A stretch of 64,000 nt of DNA from Arthrobacter oryzae (GCF_030718995.1 NZ_CP132204.1:124001-188000), one strand, 5' to 3'; positions 47,238 through 58,589 are shown, counted from the stretch's first letter. Notes: generated from the sequence alone by a model not told the origin. Program-made: numbers and translations.

Positions 47238-47591
47238 GGTGCCGCCCGCGGTCTCTGCTGACCGGTAGCGGCCAGGTTCCGCAATGGCCGATACAGCAGC
47301 GGCTGCCCGGCTGGCGGCCGCCGCGGCGGCGACGTCTCGCTGCGTCACTTCGGTACCGGCGTCGTGCGACGTGAAACGGATGAACACCCGGTTGTAGCGC
47401 CAGTCCAGGTCCGGGTGATGGTTCTGTTCTTCAGCCACCTGCCCGACGGCGGCGATCAGCTGGAGCGCTGCAGCCGCCGTCGGGGTCTTGAAGACAGTCA
47501 CCAGGCCGCCCAGCCGGTATCTCCAGTCGGGAAGGTCCGCCAGTGCGGCGTCAACCTGGGGTCGGGTAAGAACGTCTTCCTTGTCGGTCAC
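47223..47591 (-). CDS. pterin-4a-carbinolamine dehydratase (PCD/DCoH family)
   Basis: A protein of 122 residues. The active-site block EEQNHHPDLDWRYNRV followed by TSHDAGTEVTQRD contains the paired His and the acidic residues of PCD enzymes, which dehydrate 4a-hydroxytetrahydropterins. GTG 47591 is chosen because AAGGAG lies 6-7 bases upstream. It follows thiG by 37 bp on the same strand, so it may be the last gene of the TPP-controlled transcript. Its physiological substrate in this organism is unclear. Confidence 0.88.
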   Translation of the reverse strand: MTDKEDVLTRPQVDAALADLPDWRYRLGGLVTVFKTPTAAAALQLIAAVGQVAEEQNHHPDLDWRYNRVFIRFTSHDAGTEVTQRDVAAAAAASRAAAAVSAIAEPGRYRSAETAGGTANPD

Positions 47592-47628
47592 CGCTGGCTC
47601 CTTGGATCGCAACTGCCGGAATTTCCTG

Positions 47629-49990
<2,362 letters not shown>

Positions 49991-49998
49991 TGTCATCC

Positions 49999-50100
49999 TT
50001 CCCTACGCCGGTACTAACCGGATCAGGTCAAGCGGTCGGCTCTGACGCCCTCTCAGCCCTGCAGCTTTGTGACAGCTGCAGCGGGCTCCCGCGGTACTCC
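49999..50100 (-). ncRNA. TPP riboswitch (THI element)
   Basis: On the minus strand the conserved blocks appear in order: CGCGGGAGCCC, then GGGCTGAGAGGGC, then GACCTGATCCGGTTAGTACCGGCGTAGGGA. This is the standard TPP aptamer with CTGAGA and ACCTGATC boxes. It ends immediately before the thiO ribosome binding site GGAAGG, so it probably controls translation of thiOSG by hiding that site when thiamine pyrophosphate binds. Confidence 0.95.
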
Positions 50101-50116
50101 ACCAGTTTAGGGGAAC

Positions 50117-50122
50117 TAGGCT
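50117..50122 (+). promoter_or_regulatory. -10-like hexamer of a leaderless thiE promoter
   Basis: TAGGCT is 6 bases before the thiE ATG 50129, with no ribosome binding site. It lies only 17 bases beyond the 5' end of the divergent TPP riboswitch. Confidence 0.45.
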
Positions 50123-50128
50123 GGTGCC

Positions 50129-50848
50129 ATGACCGAGCAAGCCCTCCTCACCGATGCCCGCCTGTACCTCTGCACCGACGCCCGCACCGACCGTGGCGAT
50201 TTCGGAGACTTCGTTGACGCCGCCTATGCCGGAGGCGTTGACATCATCCAGCTCCGGGACAAGAACCTGGAAGCGGCCGAAGAGCTCGAGCTGCTCGACG
50301 TGCTGGAAGCCGCGGCCCGCCGCCACGGCCGCCTCTGGTCGGTCAACGACCGCGCGGACATTGCCTCGCTCTCCGGCGCACCCGTGCTTCATGTCGGTCA
50401 GAAAGACCTCCCCCTGGCATCGGCCCGCAAGTTCCTCGGCAATGAAGCCGTCATCGGCCTCTCAACGCACAGTCCGGAACAGATCGATGCCGCCATCGCC
50501 GCATCACGCGGCCCCGGTGGCCTGGACTACTTCTGTGTCGGGCCGGTGTGGGCCACTCCCACCAAGCCGGGGAGGGCCGCCGTCGGCCTCGACCTGGTCC
50601 GCTATGCCGCGGCGGCCGCTGACGGCATAACCGCGTCCCAAACATCCGCTGCCGGCGCGGCGGCCGCTGGCGACGCCGGCACGGCGCAGCTGCCGTGGTT
50701 CGCCATCGGCGGCATTGACCTGGGCAACGTTGAGCAGGTGGTGGCTGCAGGCGCGCAGCGGATCGTGGTGGTCCGCGCCATCACCGAGGCCGATGATCCT
50801 GCCGCAGCAGCACGGTCGCTCCTGGCGGCCCTCGATGCCGGCTCCTGA
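50129..50848 (+). CDS. thiE: thiamine-phosphate synthase ThiE
   Basis: A protein of 239 residues with the TIM-barrel blocks [41 protein letters not shown] and [13 protein letters not shown]. It joins the pyrimidine and thiazole halves of thiamine phosphate. A ~25-residue Ala-rich insert precedes FAIGGID. It is divergent from the thiOSG operon and appears to lack its own riboswitch. Its stop abuts the stop of the opposing ferritin-like gene. Confidence 0.94.
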   Translation: MTEQALLTDARLYLCTDARTDRGDFGDFVDAAYAGGVDIIQLRDKNLEAAEELELLDVLEAAARRHGRLWSVNDRADIASLSGAPVLHVGQKDLPLASARKFLGNEAVIGLSTHSPEQIDAAIAASRGPGGLDYFCVGPVWATPTKPGRAAVGLDLVRYAAAAADGITASQTSAAGAAAAGDAGTAQLPWFAIGGIDLGNVEQVVAAGAQRIVVVRAITEADDPAAAARSLLAALDAGS

Positions 50849-51523
50849 CTATCCGGCCAGGCCGAGCTCCGTCATCCGCCGTGAATGGTTCCCTGCCAGC
50901 CCGGCGATCAGCCCGCTGACCAGCTCGTTCGCCGCGGCAGTGTCCCCGCCGCCAATCAGGCGTCCCAGGAACGCATGCTCATGGCTGACCCGCTGCGCCT
51001 GCGTCAGTGCTTCGCCGAGCAGCCGCCTGGCCCATAGCGCAAGCCTGGAGGCGAGCCTGGGATCATCGGCCAGGGCGCCCCTGAGCAGTTCGCGGAGCAC
51101 CTGGGTCGTCTCATCGGAGGCCTGGACCTGTTCGATGAGTTCCCGTGTGCCGGCGTCGACGTAGCGGGAGATGGCCCGGTAGAAGTCAGCGGAAACCGTA
51201 TCGATGACATACGCCTTCATCAGTGATTCGAACCAGTCGCCCGGGCGCGTCCGCGAGTGGAAGAAGTCCACGGCTGCCTGGAACGGCAACATGGCGTCCT
51301 CCGCGTCGATCCCCATGTCCGCGAGGCGGGAGCTCACCAGCTCGTAGTGCTGGAACTCCACCACGGCAATCCTGCCGAGCACGGCCCGGTCATGGAGGGT
51401 GGGCGAATACCGCGCGTCTGCGGCGAACCGTTCGAAGGCCGACAGCTCGCCGTAGGCCATCATTCCGAACAGGTCTGCGACGAAGCGGTTGTAGTGAGCG
51501 GTGTCAGCCGGGGATAAGCTCAT
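50849..51523 (-). CDS. ferritin-like domain protein (MiaE-like family)
   Basis: A protein of 224 residues, mostly helical. Metal-ligand-like Glu and His residues (FGMMAYGELSAFERF, VVEFQHYELV, QRVSHEHAFLG) fit a ferritin-like di-iron fold, comparable to mycobacterial Rv3210c and to the tRNA hydroxylase MiaE group. Its substrate is unknown. ATG 51523 is 6 bases after TAGTCT on the minus strand. Neighbouring rhlE and the RNB gene on the other side match the mycobacterial order. Confidence 0.8.
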   Translation of the reverse strand: MSLSPADTAHYNRFVADLFGMMAYGELSAFERFAADARYSPTLHDRAVLGRIAVVEFQHYELVSSRLADMGIDAEDAMLPFQAAVDFFHSRTRPGDWFESLMKAYVIDTVSADFYRAISRYVDAGTRELIEQVQASDETTQVLRELLRGALADDPRLASRLALWARRLLGEALTQAQRVSHEHAFLGRLIGGGDTAAANELVSGLIAGLAGNHSRRMTELGLAG

Positions 51524-51564
51524 CGTCCAAGACTAATGGCGCAAATCGAGCTAATCTGACTTTC
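51524..51564. promoter_or_regulatory. back-to-back leaderless promoters in a 41-bp gap
   Basis: Minus-strand TAGTCT at 51530-51535 lies 6 bases before ATG 51523; plus-strand TAATCT at 51552-51557 lies 7 bases before GTG 51565. With normal spacing, the plus-strand -35 falls on the minus-strand -10, so the two promoters should compete. Confidence 0.55.
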
Positions 51565-53037
51565 GTGTCACATCATCGCCTGACTCCCAGTGTCCACGAA
51601 CAGACCAACCGGCTGGCCGAGGCCCTGAACGCGCTCCGTACGGAGCTGGAGCTACCCGGGCCGTTCCCTGAAGACGTCCTCGAGGATGCGCTGGCGGCCA
51701 TTGCAGAGCACAAGATGCCGGACCTTGACCTGACTGCAGTGGAGTTTGTGACCATAGATCCCGCGTCCTCCACGGACCTGGACCAGGCCCTCTTCATCGA
51801 GAAGTCAGGGGACGGGTACAAGGTCTTCTACGCCATCGCCGATGTTCCTTCCTTCGTTTCACCGGGAGGGGCGCTCGACGCCGAGACACGTCGCCGGGGG
51901 CAGACGATCTACGCTCCGGACGGGCGGATTCCGCTCCACCCGGAAGTCATCAGCGAGCAGGCCGGCAGCCTGCTGGCCGGCCAGCTGTGCTCGGCCTTCG
52001 TGTGGGAGTTTGACCTGGACACGGCAGCCCGGGTCGATTCAGTGCTGGTGCGCCGCGCCAAAATCAGGAGCCGGGCAAAGCTCAACTACAAGGGCGTCCA
52101 GGCCGAGCTCGATTCCGGCACTGCTGTTCCTGTGCTGCAGCTCCTCAAGGAGGTGGGGCTCAAGCGCGTCGAACTGGAGCGGCTGCGCGGCGGCGCAAGC
52201 CTGAACATGCCGGAACAGGAAATCGAACAGACGCCCGACGGCGGTTACCGCATTGTCGCGGCACCCTCCCTCCCGGTGGAGGACTGGAACGCCCAGATCT
52301 CCCTCATGACCGGCATGGCTGCCGCGGACCTGATGCTCGACGGCAAAGTGGGCATCCTGCGTACCATGCCTGCCCCGGACGAACGGTCCCTCCTGCACTT
52401 CCGGCGGCAGACCAACGCCCTCGGCAAGCCGTGGGACGGCGAGGCGAGCTACGGGGAGTACCTGCGTTCCCTTGATCCCACCGATCCCCGGCAGCTGGCC
52501 ATCCTGCACTCCGCCGGCATGCTGTTCCGCGGCGCCGGTTACACCCCCTTTGACGGCACGGTACCGGAGGCCGCCATCCAATCGGCCATCGGGGCTGCGT
52601 ATGCGCACACCACGGCGCCGCTGCGGCGCCTGATTGACCGCTTTGTCCTGGTGATCTGCGAGGCGCTCAGCAACGGCACCGCGGTTCCCGACTGGGCCCG
52701 CGAGGCACTTCCTTCGCTGCCGGAAATCATGGCGGCCTCAGATCAGCTGGCCGCCAGGATGGAGCGGCTGGCCCTCGACACGGTGGAGGCGGCCCTCCTC
52801 GTCAACCACATCGGCCAGGAGTTCGACGCCGTGGTCATCTCCGGGTCGAAGCCGGGCAAGTCGAACGGGAACGGCGGCAACGGGAACGGGAACGGGCCGT
52901 CCGGCATTATCCAGATCGCAGACCCGGCAGTGACAGCCAGGTGCCCCGGGGAGCTCGAATCCGGCACGACGGTCCGGGTCAGGCTGGTCTCCTCGGACAT
53001 CCGCACACGGGAGATCCAGCTGCAGCTCGTGGGGTGA
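51565..53037 (+). CDS. RNB-domain exoribonuclease (RNase II/R superfamily)
   Basis: A protein of 490 residues that begins close to the catalytic RNB domain, without long cold-shock domains. The active site reads VTIDPASSTDLDQALF, with D65, D71 and D73 but Gln at the fourth acidic position (Q74). Downstream are YAIADVPSFV and the C-terminal substrate-binding blocks AIGAAYAHTTAPLRR. A Gly/Asn-rich repeat (KSNGNGGNGNGNGPSG) interrupts the C-terminal S1-like part. It should degrade single-stranded RNA 3' to 5'. Leaderless GTG 51565 follows TAATCT by 7 bases. Confidence 0.9.
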   Translation: MSHHRLTPSVHEQTNRLAEALNALRTELELPGPFPEDVLEDALAAIAEHKMPDLDLTAVEFVTIDPASSTDLDQALFIEKSGDGYKVFYAIADVPSFVSPGGALDAETRRRGQTIYAPDGRIPLHPEVISEQAGSLLAGQLCSAFVWEFDLDTAARVDSVLVRRAKIRSRAKLNYKGVQAELDSGTAVPVLQLLKEVGLKRVELERLRGGASLNMPEQEIEQTPDGGYRIVAAPSLPVEDWNAQISLMTGMAAADLMLDGKVGILRTMPAPDERSLLHFRRQTNALGKPWDGEASYGEYLRSLDPTDPRQLAILHSAGMLFRGAGYTPFDGTVPEAAIQSAIGAAYAHTTAPLRRLIDRFVLVICEALSNGTAVPDWAREALPSLPEIMAASDQLAARMERLALDTVEAALLVNHIGQEFDAVVISGSKPGKSNGNGGNGNGNGPSGIIQIADPAVTARCPGELESGTTVRVRLVSSDIRTREIQLQLVG

Positions 53038-53336
53038 CTGCGGGATGGTTTCGGGCTGCGTCCGGGGCGTCAGTCGGAGGTTGTTGCGGTCAACAGCTAG
53101 ACTGAGGGGGTAGTAATGGATGCCCGGTCGTTGATTTCCATGATTTTTGAATTCAACAAGCCCGCCCCTACGCGATCTTGAGATACACCCGCTGGTCCCC
53201 AGTGCCAGCATTTAGATAGCCCGCGATCGGCTTCCACTGGATTTGCTTGCGCGCCAGAGCGTGCTCCGGAACGGCCTTGCGGCCGGCCCCGTTGAGCAAG
53301 CAGCGCCAATGCCCAAATGAATAAGGAAACTCCCCT
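53038..53336 (+). promoter_or_regulatory. leader region of rhlE
   Basis: About 300 bases with no gene. A possible -10 TAGACT at 53098-53103 would give a leader of about 225 bases before GTG 53337, long for this window. AAGGAAA before the GTG is the ribosome binding site. No named riboswitch or thermosensor was recognised. Confidence 0.35.
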
Positions 53337-55070
53337 GTGAGTGAATTGCATACGCACCAACTTTTGACCGACGACACCGGCACGGAATCGATCGAGCCGG
53401 AAGAGACCATCATCTCGGACGAAAAACCGCACGAGATCGAGGAGAAATCCTTCGCCGACTACAACGTCCGCGCCGACATCGTCGAGTCCCTGGCCGACGC
53501 CGGAATCACCCACCCCTTCCCCATCCAGGCCATGACGCTGCCAGTGGCCCTCGCCGGCCACGACATCATCGGCCAGGCGAAGACGGGCACCGGCAAGACC
53601 CTCGGCTTCGGCATCCCGGCGCTGCAGCGCGTTGTGGGCCGGGACGACCCCGGCTTCGACAAGCTGGCCGTCCCCGGCGCCCCGCAGGCCCTCGTGATCG
53701 TGCCCACCCGCGAACTTGCAGTCCAGGTTGCCAAGGACCTTGAAAACGCGGCAAAGAAGCGCAACGCCCGCATCGCCACCATCTACGGCGGCCGCGCCTA
53801 TGAGCCCCAGATGGAAGCCCTGCAGAAGGGCGTCGAAGTTGTTGTCGGTACGCCCGGCCGCCTGATCGACCTGTACAAGCAGAAGCACCTGAGCCTGAAG
53901 AACGTCAAGATCGTCATCCTCGACGAAGCCGACGAAATGCTGGACCTCGGCTTCCTGCCCGACGTTGAGACGCTCATCGCCGGCACCCCGGCGGTCCGCC
54001 AGACCCTGCTGTTCTCGGCGACCATGCCCGGTCCGGTCATCGCCATGGCCCGCCGCTACATGACCCAGCCCACCCACATCCGCGCTGCTGATCCGGACGA
54101 CGAGGGTCTGACCAAGCGCGACATCCGCCAGCTGATCTACCGCGCCCACAGCATGGACAAGGTCGAGGTAGTCGCCCGCATCCTGCAGGCCCGCGGCCGC
54201 GGCCGCACCATCATCTTCACCAAGACCAAGCGCACCGCCGCCAAGGTCGCTGAGGAACTGGTGGACCGTGGCTTCGCCGCCGCCGCCATCCACGGCGACC
54301 TCGGCCAGGGCGCCCGCGAGCAGGCGCTGCGCGCCTTCCGCAACAACAAGGTTGACGTCCTGGTGGCCACCGACGTCGCCGCCCGCGGCATCGATGTTGA
54401 CGACGTGACCCACGTGATCAACTACCAGTGCGTCGAGGACGAAAAAATCTACCTGCACCGCGTTGGCCGCACCGGCCGCGCCGGCAACAAGGGCACCGCC
54501 GTGACGTTCGTCGACTGGGACGACATGCCGCGCTGGGGCCTGATCAACAAGGCGCTGGGCCTGAGCTACCCGGAGCCCGTGGAAACCTACTCCTCATCGC
54601 CGCACCTGTATGAAGAGCTGGACATCCCGGAAGGCACCAAGGGCCGCCTGCCCCGCGACAAGCGCGTTCTGGCCGGCGTCGACGCCGAGGTCCTGGAGGA
54701 CCTGGGCGAGACCGGGAAGAAGACCGGGCGCGGCAGCGCAAGGGACGGCGGCCGGGACAGTGCCCGCGGCACCGGACGCGACAGTGCCCGCGGCACCGCA
54801 AGGGACAGCGGACGCGACACCCGCCGTAGCGGCAGCGATGCCGGCGGACGCGCAGGTGACCGCCGCCGTCGTACGTCGGACAGCGGCGCCGCGGCAGCCC
54901 CGGCAGCAGAGGCCGCCCCCGTGGCGGCTCCGGCCGCGTCGGCGCCGGCCGAGGTGGACCGCGCCACGCGCGCACGACGCCGCACGCGCACCCGCCGCCG
55001 CAACGGCGAAGTGGTGGGCGGCGGGAACGCAGCGCAGGACGGCGCACACCACGGCAACGCCGAGGCCTAA
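53337..55070 (+). CDS. rhlE: DEAD-box ATP-dependent RNA helicase RhlE-like
   Basis: A protein of 577 residues. Motifs in order: Q motif near FADYN, AKTGTGKT (I), PTRELA (Ia), DEAD as DEADEMLD (II), SAT (III), ATDVAARGID (V), HRVGRTGRAG (VI). After the helicase core, the ~120-residue tail is rich in Arg, Gly and Asp (GRDSARGTGRDSARGTARD) and then Ala/Pro, a disordered RNA-binding type of tail. It remodels RNA, probably in ribosome assembly or mRNA decay next to the RNB exonuclease. The methyltransferase gene follows after 8 bp. Confidence 0.93.
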   Translation: MSELHTHQLLTDDTGTESIEPEETIISDEKPHEIEEKSFADYNVRADIVESLADAGITHPFPIQAMTLPVALAGHDIIGQAKTGTGKTLGFGIPALQRVVGRDDPGFDKLAVPGAPQALVIVPTRELAVQVAKDLENAAKKRNARIATIYGGRAYEPQMEALQKGVEVVVGTPGRLIDLYKQKHLSLKNVKIVILDEADEMLDLGFLPDVETLIAGTPAVRQTLLFSATMPGPVIAMARRYMTQPTHIRAADPDDEGLTKRDIRQLIYRAHSMDKVEVVARILQARGRGRTIIFTKTKRTAAKVAEELVDRGFAAAAIHGDLGQGAREQALRAFRNNKVDVLVATDVAARGIDVDDVTHVINYQCVEDEKIYLHRVGRTGRAGNKGTAVTFVDWDDMPRWGLINKALGLSYPEPVETYSSSPHLYEELDIPEGTKGRLPRDKRVLAGVDAEVLEDLGETGKKTGRGSARDGGRDSARGTGRDSARGTARDSGRDTRRSGSDAGGRAGDRRRRTSDSGAAAAPAAEAAPVAAPAASAPAEVDRATRARRRTRTRRRNGEVVGGGNAAQDGAHHGNAEA

Positions 55071-55078
55071 CAACGTCG

Positions 55079-55951
55079 ATGACTGACACCGTCTGGGCGC
55101 CGGACGGCAGCAACCTGGTGGTACACGCGGATAACGCCGAGTACCTTCCCACGCTGCCGGACGGCGCCTTCACACTCATCTACGTGGACCCGCCGTTCAA
55201 CACGGGCCGCGCCCAGAGCCGACAGCAGACCACCATGGTCCGCAACTCGGAAGGCGGCGGCGACCGCGTGGGCTTCAAGGGCCGCTCCTACGACACGATC
55301 AAAGGCGCCCTGCACAAATACGACGACGCCTTCAGCGACTACTGGTCCTTCCTGGAACCCAGGCTCGTGGAGGCGTGGCGGCTGCTGGCTGATGACGGCA
55401 CCCTGTACCTGCATCTGGACTACCGGGAAGTCCACTACGCCAAGGTGATGCTGGACGCCATCTTCGGCCGCGAGTGCTTCCTGAACGAAATCATTTGGGC
55501 GTACGACTACGGCGCCCGCGCCAAGTTCCGCTGGCCCACCAAGCACGACAACATCCTGGTGTACGTCAAGAACCCGGCCACGTATCACTTTGACAGCGCT
55601 GAAGTGGACCGCGAACCCTACATGGCGCCGGGACTGGTGACACCCGAAAAGAGGGAGCTCGGCAAGCTGCCCACCGACGTCTGGTGGCACACCATCGTCT
55701 CGCCCACCGGCAAGGAGAAAACCGGCTACCCCACGCAGAAGCCGGAGGGCCTGATCCGCCGTGTCGTTGCGGCCTCAAGCCGCCCGGGCGACTGGTGCCT
55801 GGACTTCTTCGCCGGCTCCGGCACCCTGGGGGCCGTGGCCGCCAAACTGGGCCGGAAATTCGTCTGCGTGGACCAGAACCAGCCGGCCATCGACGTCATG
55901 GCCACGAGGCTGGGTGCCCACGCGACGCTGACCTCGTTCCCGCCCAACTGA
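55079..55951 (+). CDS. orphan site-specific DNA methyltransferase (N4/N6, beta-class order)
   Basis: A protein of 290 residues. The catalytic DPPF (37-40) precedes the SAM-binding FAGSGT motif (about 244-249), as in beta-class amino-methyltransferases. Conserved TGYPTQKPEGLIRR lies between them. It should methylate adenine N6 or cytosine N4 in a specific DNA motif; the motif is unknown. No endonuclease or specificity gene lies within 8 kb, so it is not part of a restriction system here. It is translated straight after rhlE. Confidence 0.9.
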   Translation: MTDTVWAPDGSNLVVHADNAEYLPTLPDGAFTLIYVDPPFNTGRAQSRQQTTMVRNSEGGGDRVGFKGRSYDTIKGALHKYDDAFSDYWSFLEPRLVEAWRLLADDGTLYLHLDYREVHYAKVMLDAIFGRECFLNEIIWAYDYGARAKFRWPTKHDNILVYVKNPATYHFDSAEVDREPYMAPGLVTPEKRELGKLPTDVWWHTIVSPTGKEKTGYPTQKPEGLIRRVVAASSRPGDWCLDFFAGSGTLGAVAAKLGRKFVCVDQNQPAIDVMATRLGAHATLTSFPPN

Positions 55952-56015
55952 CTCGCATTTAACGTCGTCATTCTCGGTTTTGGGAGCGTTACTGCCAGTT
56001 AGTCGGGCCTGCACT

Positions 56016-56864
56016 TCAGGGACGGACGACGGCGGCGCCCGTGGCCTGCTCTTCAATCGCGGCCAGGACCTCTGGGGCGGTGAGGTTCTCGCCCAGCAGG
56101 TTCGGTTTGCCCGTGCCGTGGTAGTCGGAAGAACCGGTGACCAGCAGTCCGTGATCTTCGGCGAGCCCGCGGAGGAATTCCCGGCCCTCCTCCGGATTGT
56201 CCCGGTGATTGACCTCCAGCCCGGCCAGGCCGGCGTTGATCATCTCCAGGTAAGTGCGCCGGCCCACCACGCGGCCGCGGGCGGACGCCACCGGGTGGGC
56301 GAACACCGGAACGCCGCCCGCCGCGCGGACCAGGGCCACCGCAACGGCCGGATCCGGGGCATAGTGCTGCACGTAATACCGGGAATGTGACGTCAGGATC
56401 GACGCGAACGCCTCCGTCCGGTCCGCGACCACCCCGGCCGCCACCAGGGCGTCGGCGATGTGCGGCCGGCCCAGCGTTGCCCCCGGCGCCACATGGTGGA
56501 TGACGTCGTCCCAGCTCAGCGGATAGTCCTCGGCCAGGAGTGTGACCATGCGTTCGGCCCGGGTGAGGCGGGCATCCTTGGACCTGGTGATTTCCTCCAG
56601 CAGGCCGGAATGCGTCGGATCATGGAGATAGCTGAGCAGATGCACGCTGATGCCCTGATCGGTCCGGCAGGAAATTTCCATGCCGGGCACGAGGGCGATC
56701 CCGTTGCTCCGGGCGGCCCGGGATGCTTCGGCCCAGCCGTCGGTGGAATCGTGGTCGGTCAGGGCGACCACATCCAGGCCTGCGGCTGCGGCGGCTGCCA
56801 TCACCGCGGCAGGCGCCTCCGTGCCGTCGGAAACATTCGAGTGGGCATGCAGATCAATCCTCAC
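56016..56864 (-). CDS. PHP-domain phosphoesterase
   Basis: A protein of 282 residues. The metal-binding blocks of the PHP fold are complete: DLHAHSNVSDGT, ALTDHDSTDG, LVPGMEIS, FAHPVAS, and GSSDYHG. The YciV/TrpH-type group includes 3',5'-nucleoside bisphosphate phosphatases and small-RNA exonucleases; this is the best functional guess. GTG 56864 stands 6 bases after TAGGCT (minus strand, 56871-56876). Confidence 0.88.
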   Translation of the reverse strand: MRIDLHAHSNVSDGTEAPAAVMAAAAAAGLDVVALTDHDSTDGWAEASRAARSNGIALVPGMEISCRTDQGISVHLLSYLHDPTHSGLLEEITRSKDARLTRAERMVTLLAEDYPLSWDDVIHHVAPGATLGRPHIADALVAAGVVADRTEAFASILTSHSRYYVQHYAPDPAVAVALVRAAGGVPVFAHPVASARGRVVGRRTYLEMINAGLAGLEVNHRDNPEEGREFLRGLAEDHGLLVTGSSDYHGTGKPNLLGENLTAPEVLAAIEEQATGAAVVRP

Positions 56865-56936
56865 CTGCCCAGCCTAGTAGATGGCCGGTGCGGTGTTCGG
56901 TGGCCGGGGCCACGCCGCTGGTGAGACTATGGGACG

Positions 56937-58529
56937 GTGAACGATGCAGACAACACCTACAACGGTGAAACTACAGCAACCCAGCCCCTCGAAGAGCGCG
57001 TCAACAACCGCTCGCAGCGGCCCAGTTCCGACGCCTTCAAGGCCTTTATGGCCAGCAACTGGGCGCCCTCGGCACAAGAGCTCCCCGATCGGGACGCCGT
57101 GGCGGACCACGCTGCCGCCCGCCGTCGTGCCATTTCCGGCCTGTTCAAGGGCGAACGGCTGGTGGTCCCCGCCGGGCCGTTGAAGGTCCGCTCCAATGAC
57201 TGCGACTACCGGTTCCGCCCGCACTCCGGCTTCGCGCACCTGACCGGGCTGGGCCTGGACCACGAGCCCGACGCCGTGCTCATCCTGGAACCTGTCGAAG
57301 AAGGAAAGGGCGACGACGGCGGGAACCACCGCGCCACGCTGTACTTCCGGCCCCTCGCCGGCCGGGACACCGAACAGTTCTACGCCGACTCCCGCTCCGG
57401 CGAATTCTGGATCGGTGCCCGCCCCACGCTCGCCGAATTCGACCGGCGGCTGGGCCTGGCCACGGCCCACATCGACCAGCTTGAACTCGCCATCACGAAG
57501 AACGTCGGGGCCCCCGAAATTGGCGGCATCTCCATCCGGCTGGTGCGCAAGGTGGATGAAAACATCGACGCCCTGGTGGACACCGCCCGCTACAACACGG
57601 CCAAGGACCCCGACAACCTGGACCTGGGCGTGCTGGATGCCCTCGATGAGAAGCTCACGGAAGCACTCTCCGAGCTCCGCCTGCTGAAGGACCCGTGGGA
57701 AGTCGAGCAGATGAAGATCGCCGTGGCTGCCACGGTGGAAGGGTTCACCGAGGTGGTCAAGGCACTCCCCCGCGCCCTGACGCACCAGCGCGGAGAGCGC
57801 GTGGTCGAAGGTGCCTTCTTCGCCCGTGCCCGGGAAGAGGGCAATGAACTGGGCTATGACACCATCGCGGCCTCCGGCAACAACGCCACCGTGCTGCACT
57901 GGACCCGGAACACGGGCAAGGTGAACGCCGGTGAACTGCTGCTGCTGGACGCCGGCGTTGAGGCTGATTCCCTGTACACCGCGGACGTCACCCGCACCCT
58001 GCCCGCCAACGGCACGTTCACGGAGGTCCAGCGGAAGGTCTACGACGCCGTTTTGGACGCCGCGGACGCCGGCTTGGCCGCAGCGCAACCGGGTACCAAG
58101 TTCCGCGATATCCACACGGCCGCCACCACCGTCCTGGCCGAGCGGCTGGCCGAGTGGGGCCTGCTGCCCGTCTCCGTCGAGGAAGCCATCAGCCCGGAGG
58201 GCCAGCAGCACCGCCGCTGGATGCCGCATGGCACCAGCCACCACCTGGGCCTCGACGTGCACGACTGCGCCCAGGCCAAGCGCGAGCTCTACTTGGACGG
58301 CGTCCTCACCCCGGGCATGGTGTTTACGATCGAACCCGGCCTCTACTTCAAGAACGAGGACCTCGCGATTCCGGCGGAGTACCGCGGCATCGGCGTCAGG
58401 ATCGAGGACGACATCCTCATGACTGCCGACGGCCCGGTCAACCTCAGCGCCGCCCTCCCCCGGAAGGCGGACGACGTCGAGTCTTGGATGGCCGGCATCT
58501 ACCAGGAAATCGACAACACGCAGCCGTAA
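56937..58529 (+). CDS. pepP: Xaa-Pro aminopeptidase (M24, aminopeptidase P)
   Basis: A protein of 530 residues. The pita-bread fold shows the five metal ligands of M24B: LLLDAGVEADSLYTADVTRT (two Asp), HGTSHHLGLDVHD (His), FTIEPGLYF (Glu) and GVRIEDDIL (Glu). The N-terminal domain contains FRPHSGFAHLTGL. It removes N-terminal residues before proline. GTG 56937 follows GACTAT by 6 bases. It diverges from the PHP gene and ends at a strong terminator. Confidence 0.94.
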   Translation: MNDADNTYNGETTATQPLEERVNNRSQRPSSDAFKAFMASNWAPSAQELPDRDAVADHAAARRRAISGLFKGERLVVPAGPLKVRSNDCDYRFRPHSGFAHLTGLGLDHEPDAVLILEPVEEGKGDDGGNHRATLYFRPLAGRDTEQFYADSRSGEFWIGARPTLAEFDRRLGLATAHIDQLELAITKNVGAPEIGGISIRLVRKVDENIDALVDTARYNTAKDPDNLDLGVLDALDEKLTEALSELRLLKDPWEVEQMKIAVAATVEGFTEVVKALPRALTHQRGERVVEGAFFARAREEGNELGYDTIAASGNNATVLHWTRNTGKVNAGELLLLDAGVEADSLYTADVTRTLPANGTFTEVQRKVYDAVLDAADAGLAAAQPGTKFRDIHTAATTVLAERLAEWGLLPVSVEEAISPEGQQHRRWMPHGTSHHLGLDVHDCAQAKRELYLDGVLTPGMVFTIEPGLYFKNEDLAIPAEYRGIGVRIEDDILMTADGPVNLSAALPRKADDVESWMAGIYQEIDNTQP

Positions 58530-58540
58530 GTGAGCAAAGC

Positions 58541-58579
58541 AAAGGCCTCCGTCCGGATGATCCGGACGGAGGCCTTTGC
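58541..58579. terminator. bidirectional terminator between pepP and the stress protein gene
   Basis: A near-perfect 17-bp stem (AAAGGCCTCCGTCCGG and its complement) with a 5-base loop and A- and T-runs at both ends. It serves two convergent genes. Confidence 0.9.
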
Positions 58580-58589
58580 TGTTTCCGGG

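Noticed and set aside
55079..55951. Restriction-modification system
   Set aside because: No endonuclease or specificity subunit is found in the surrounding sequence.
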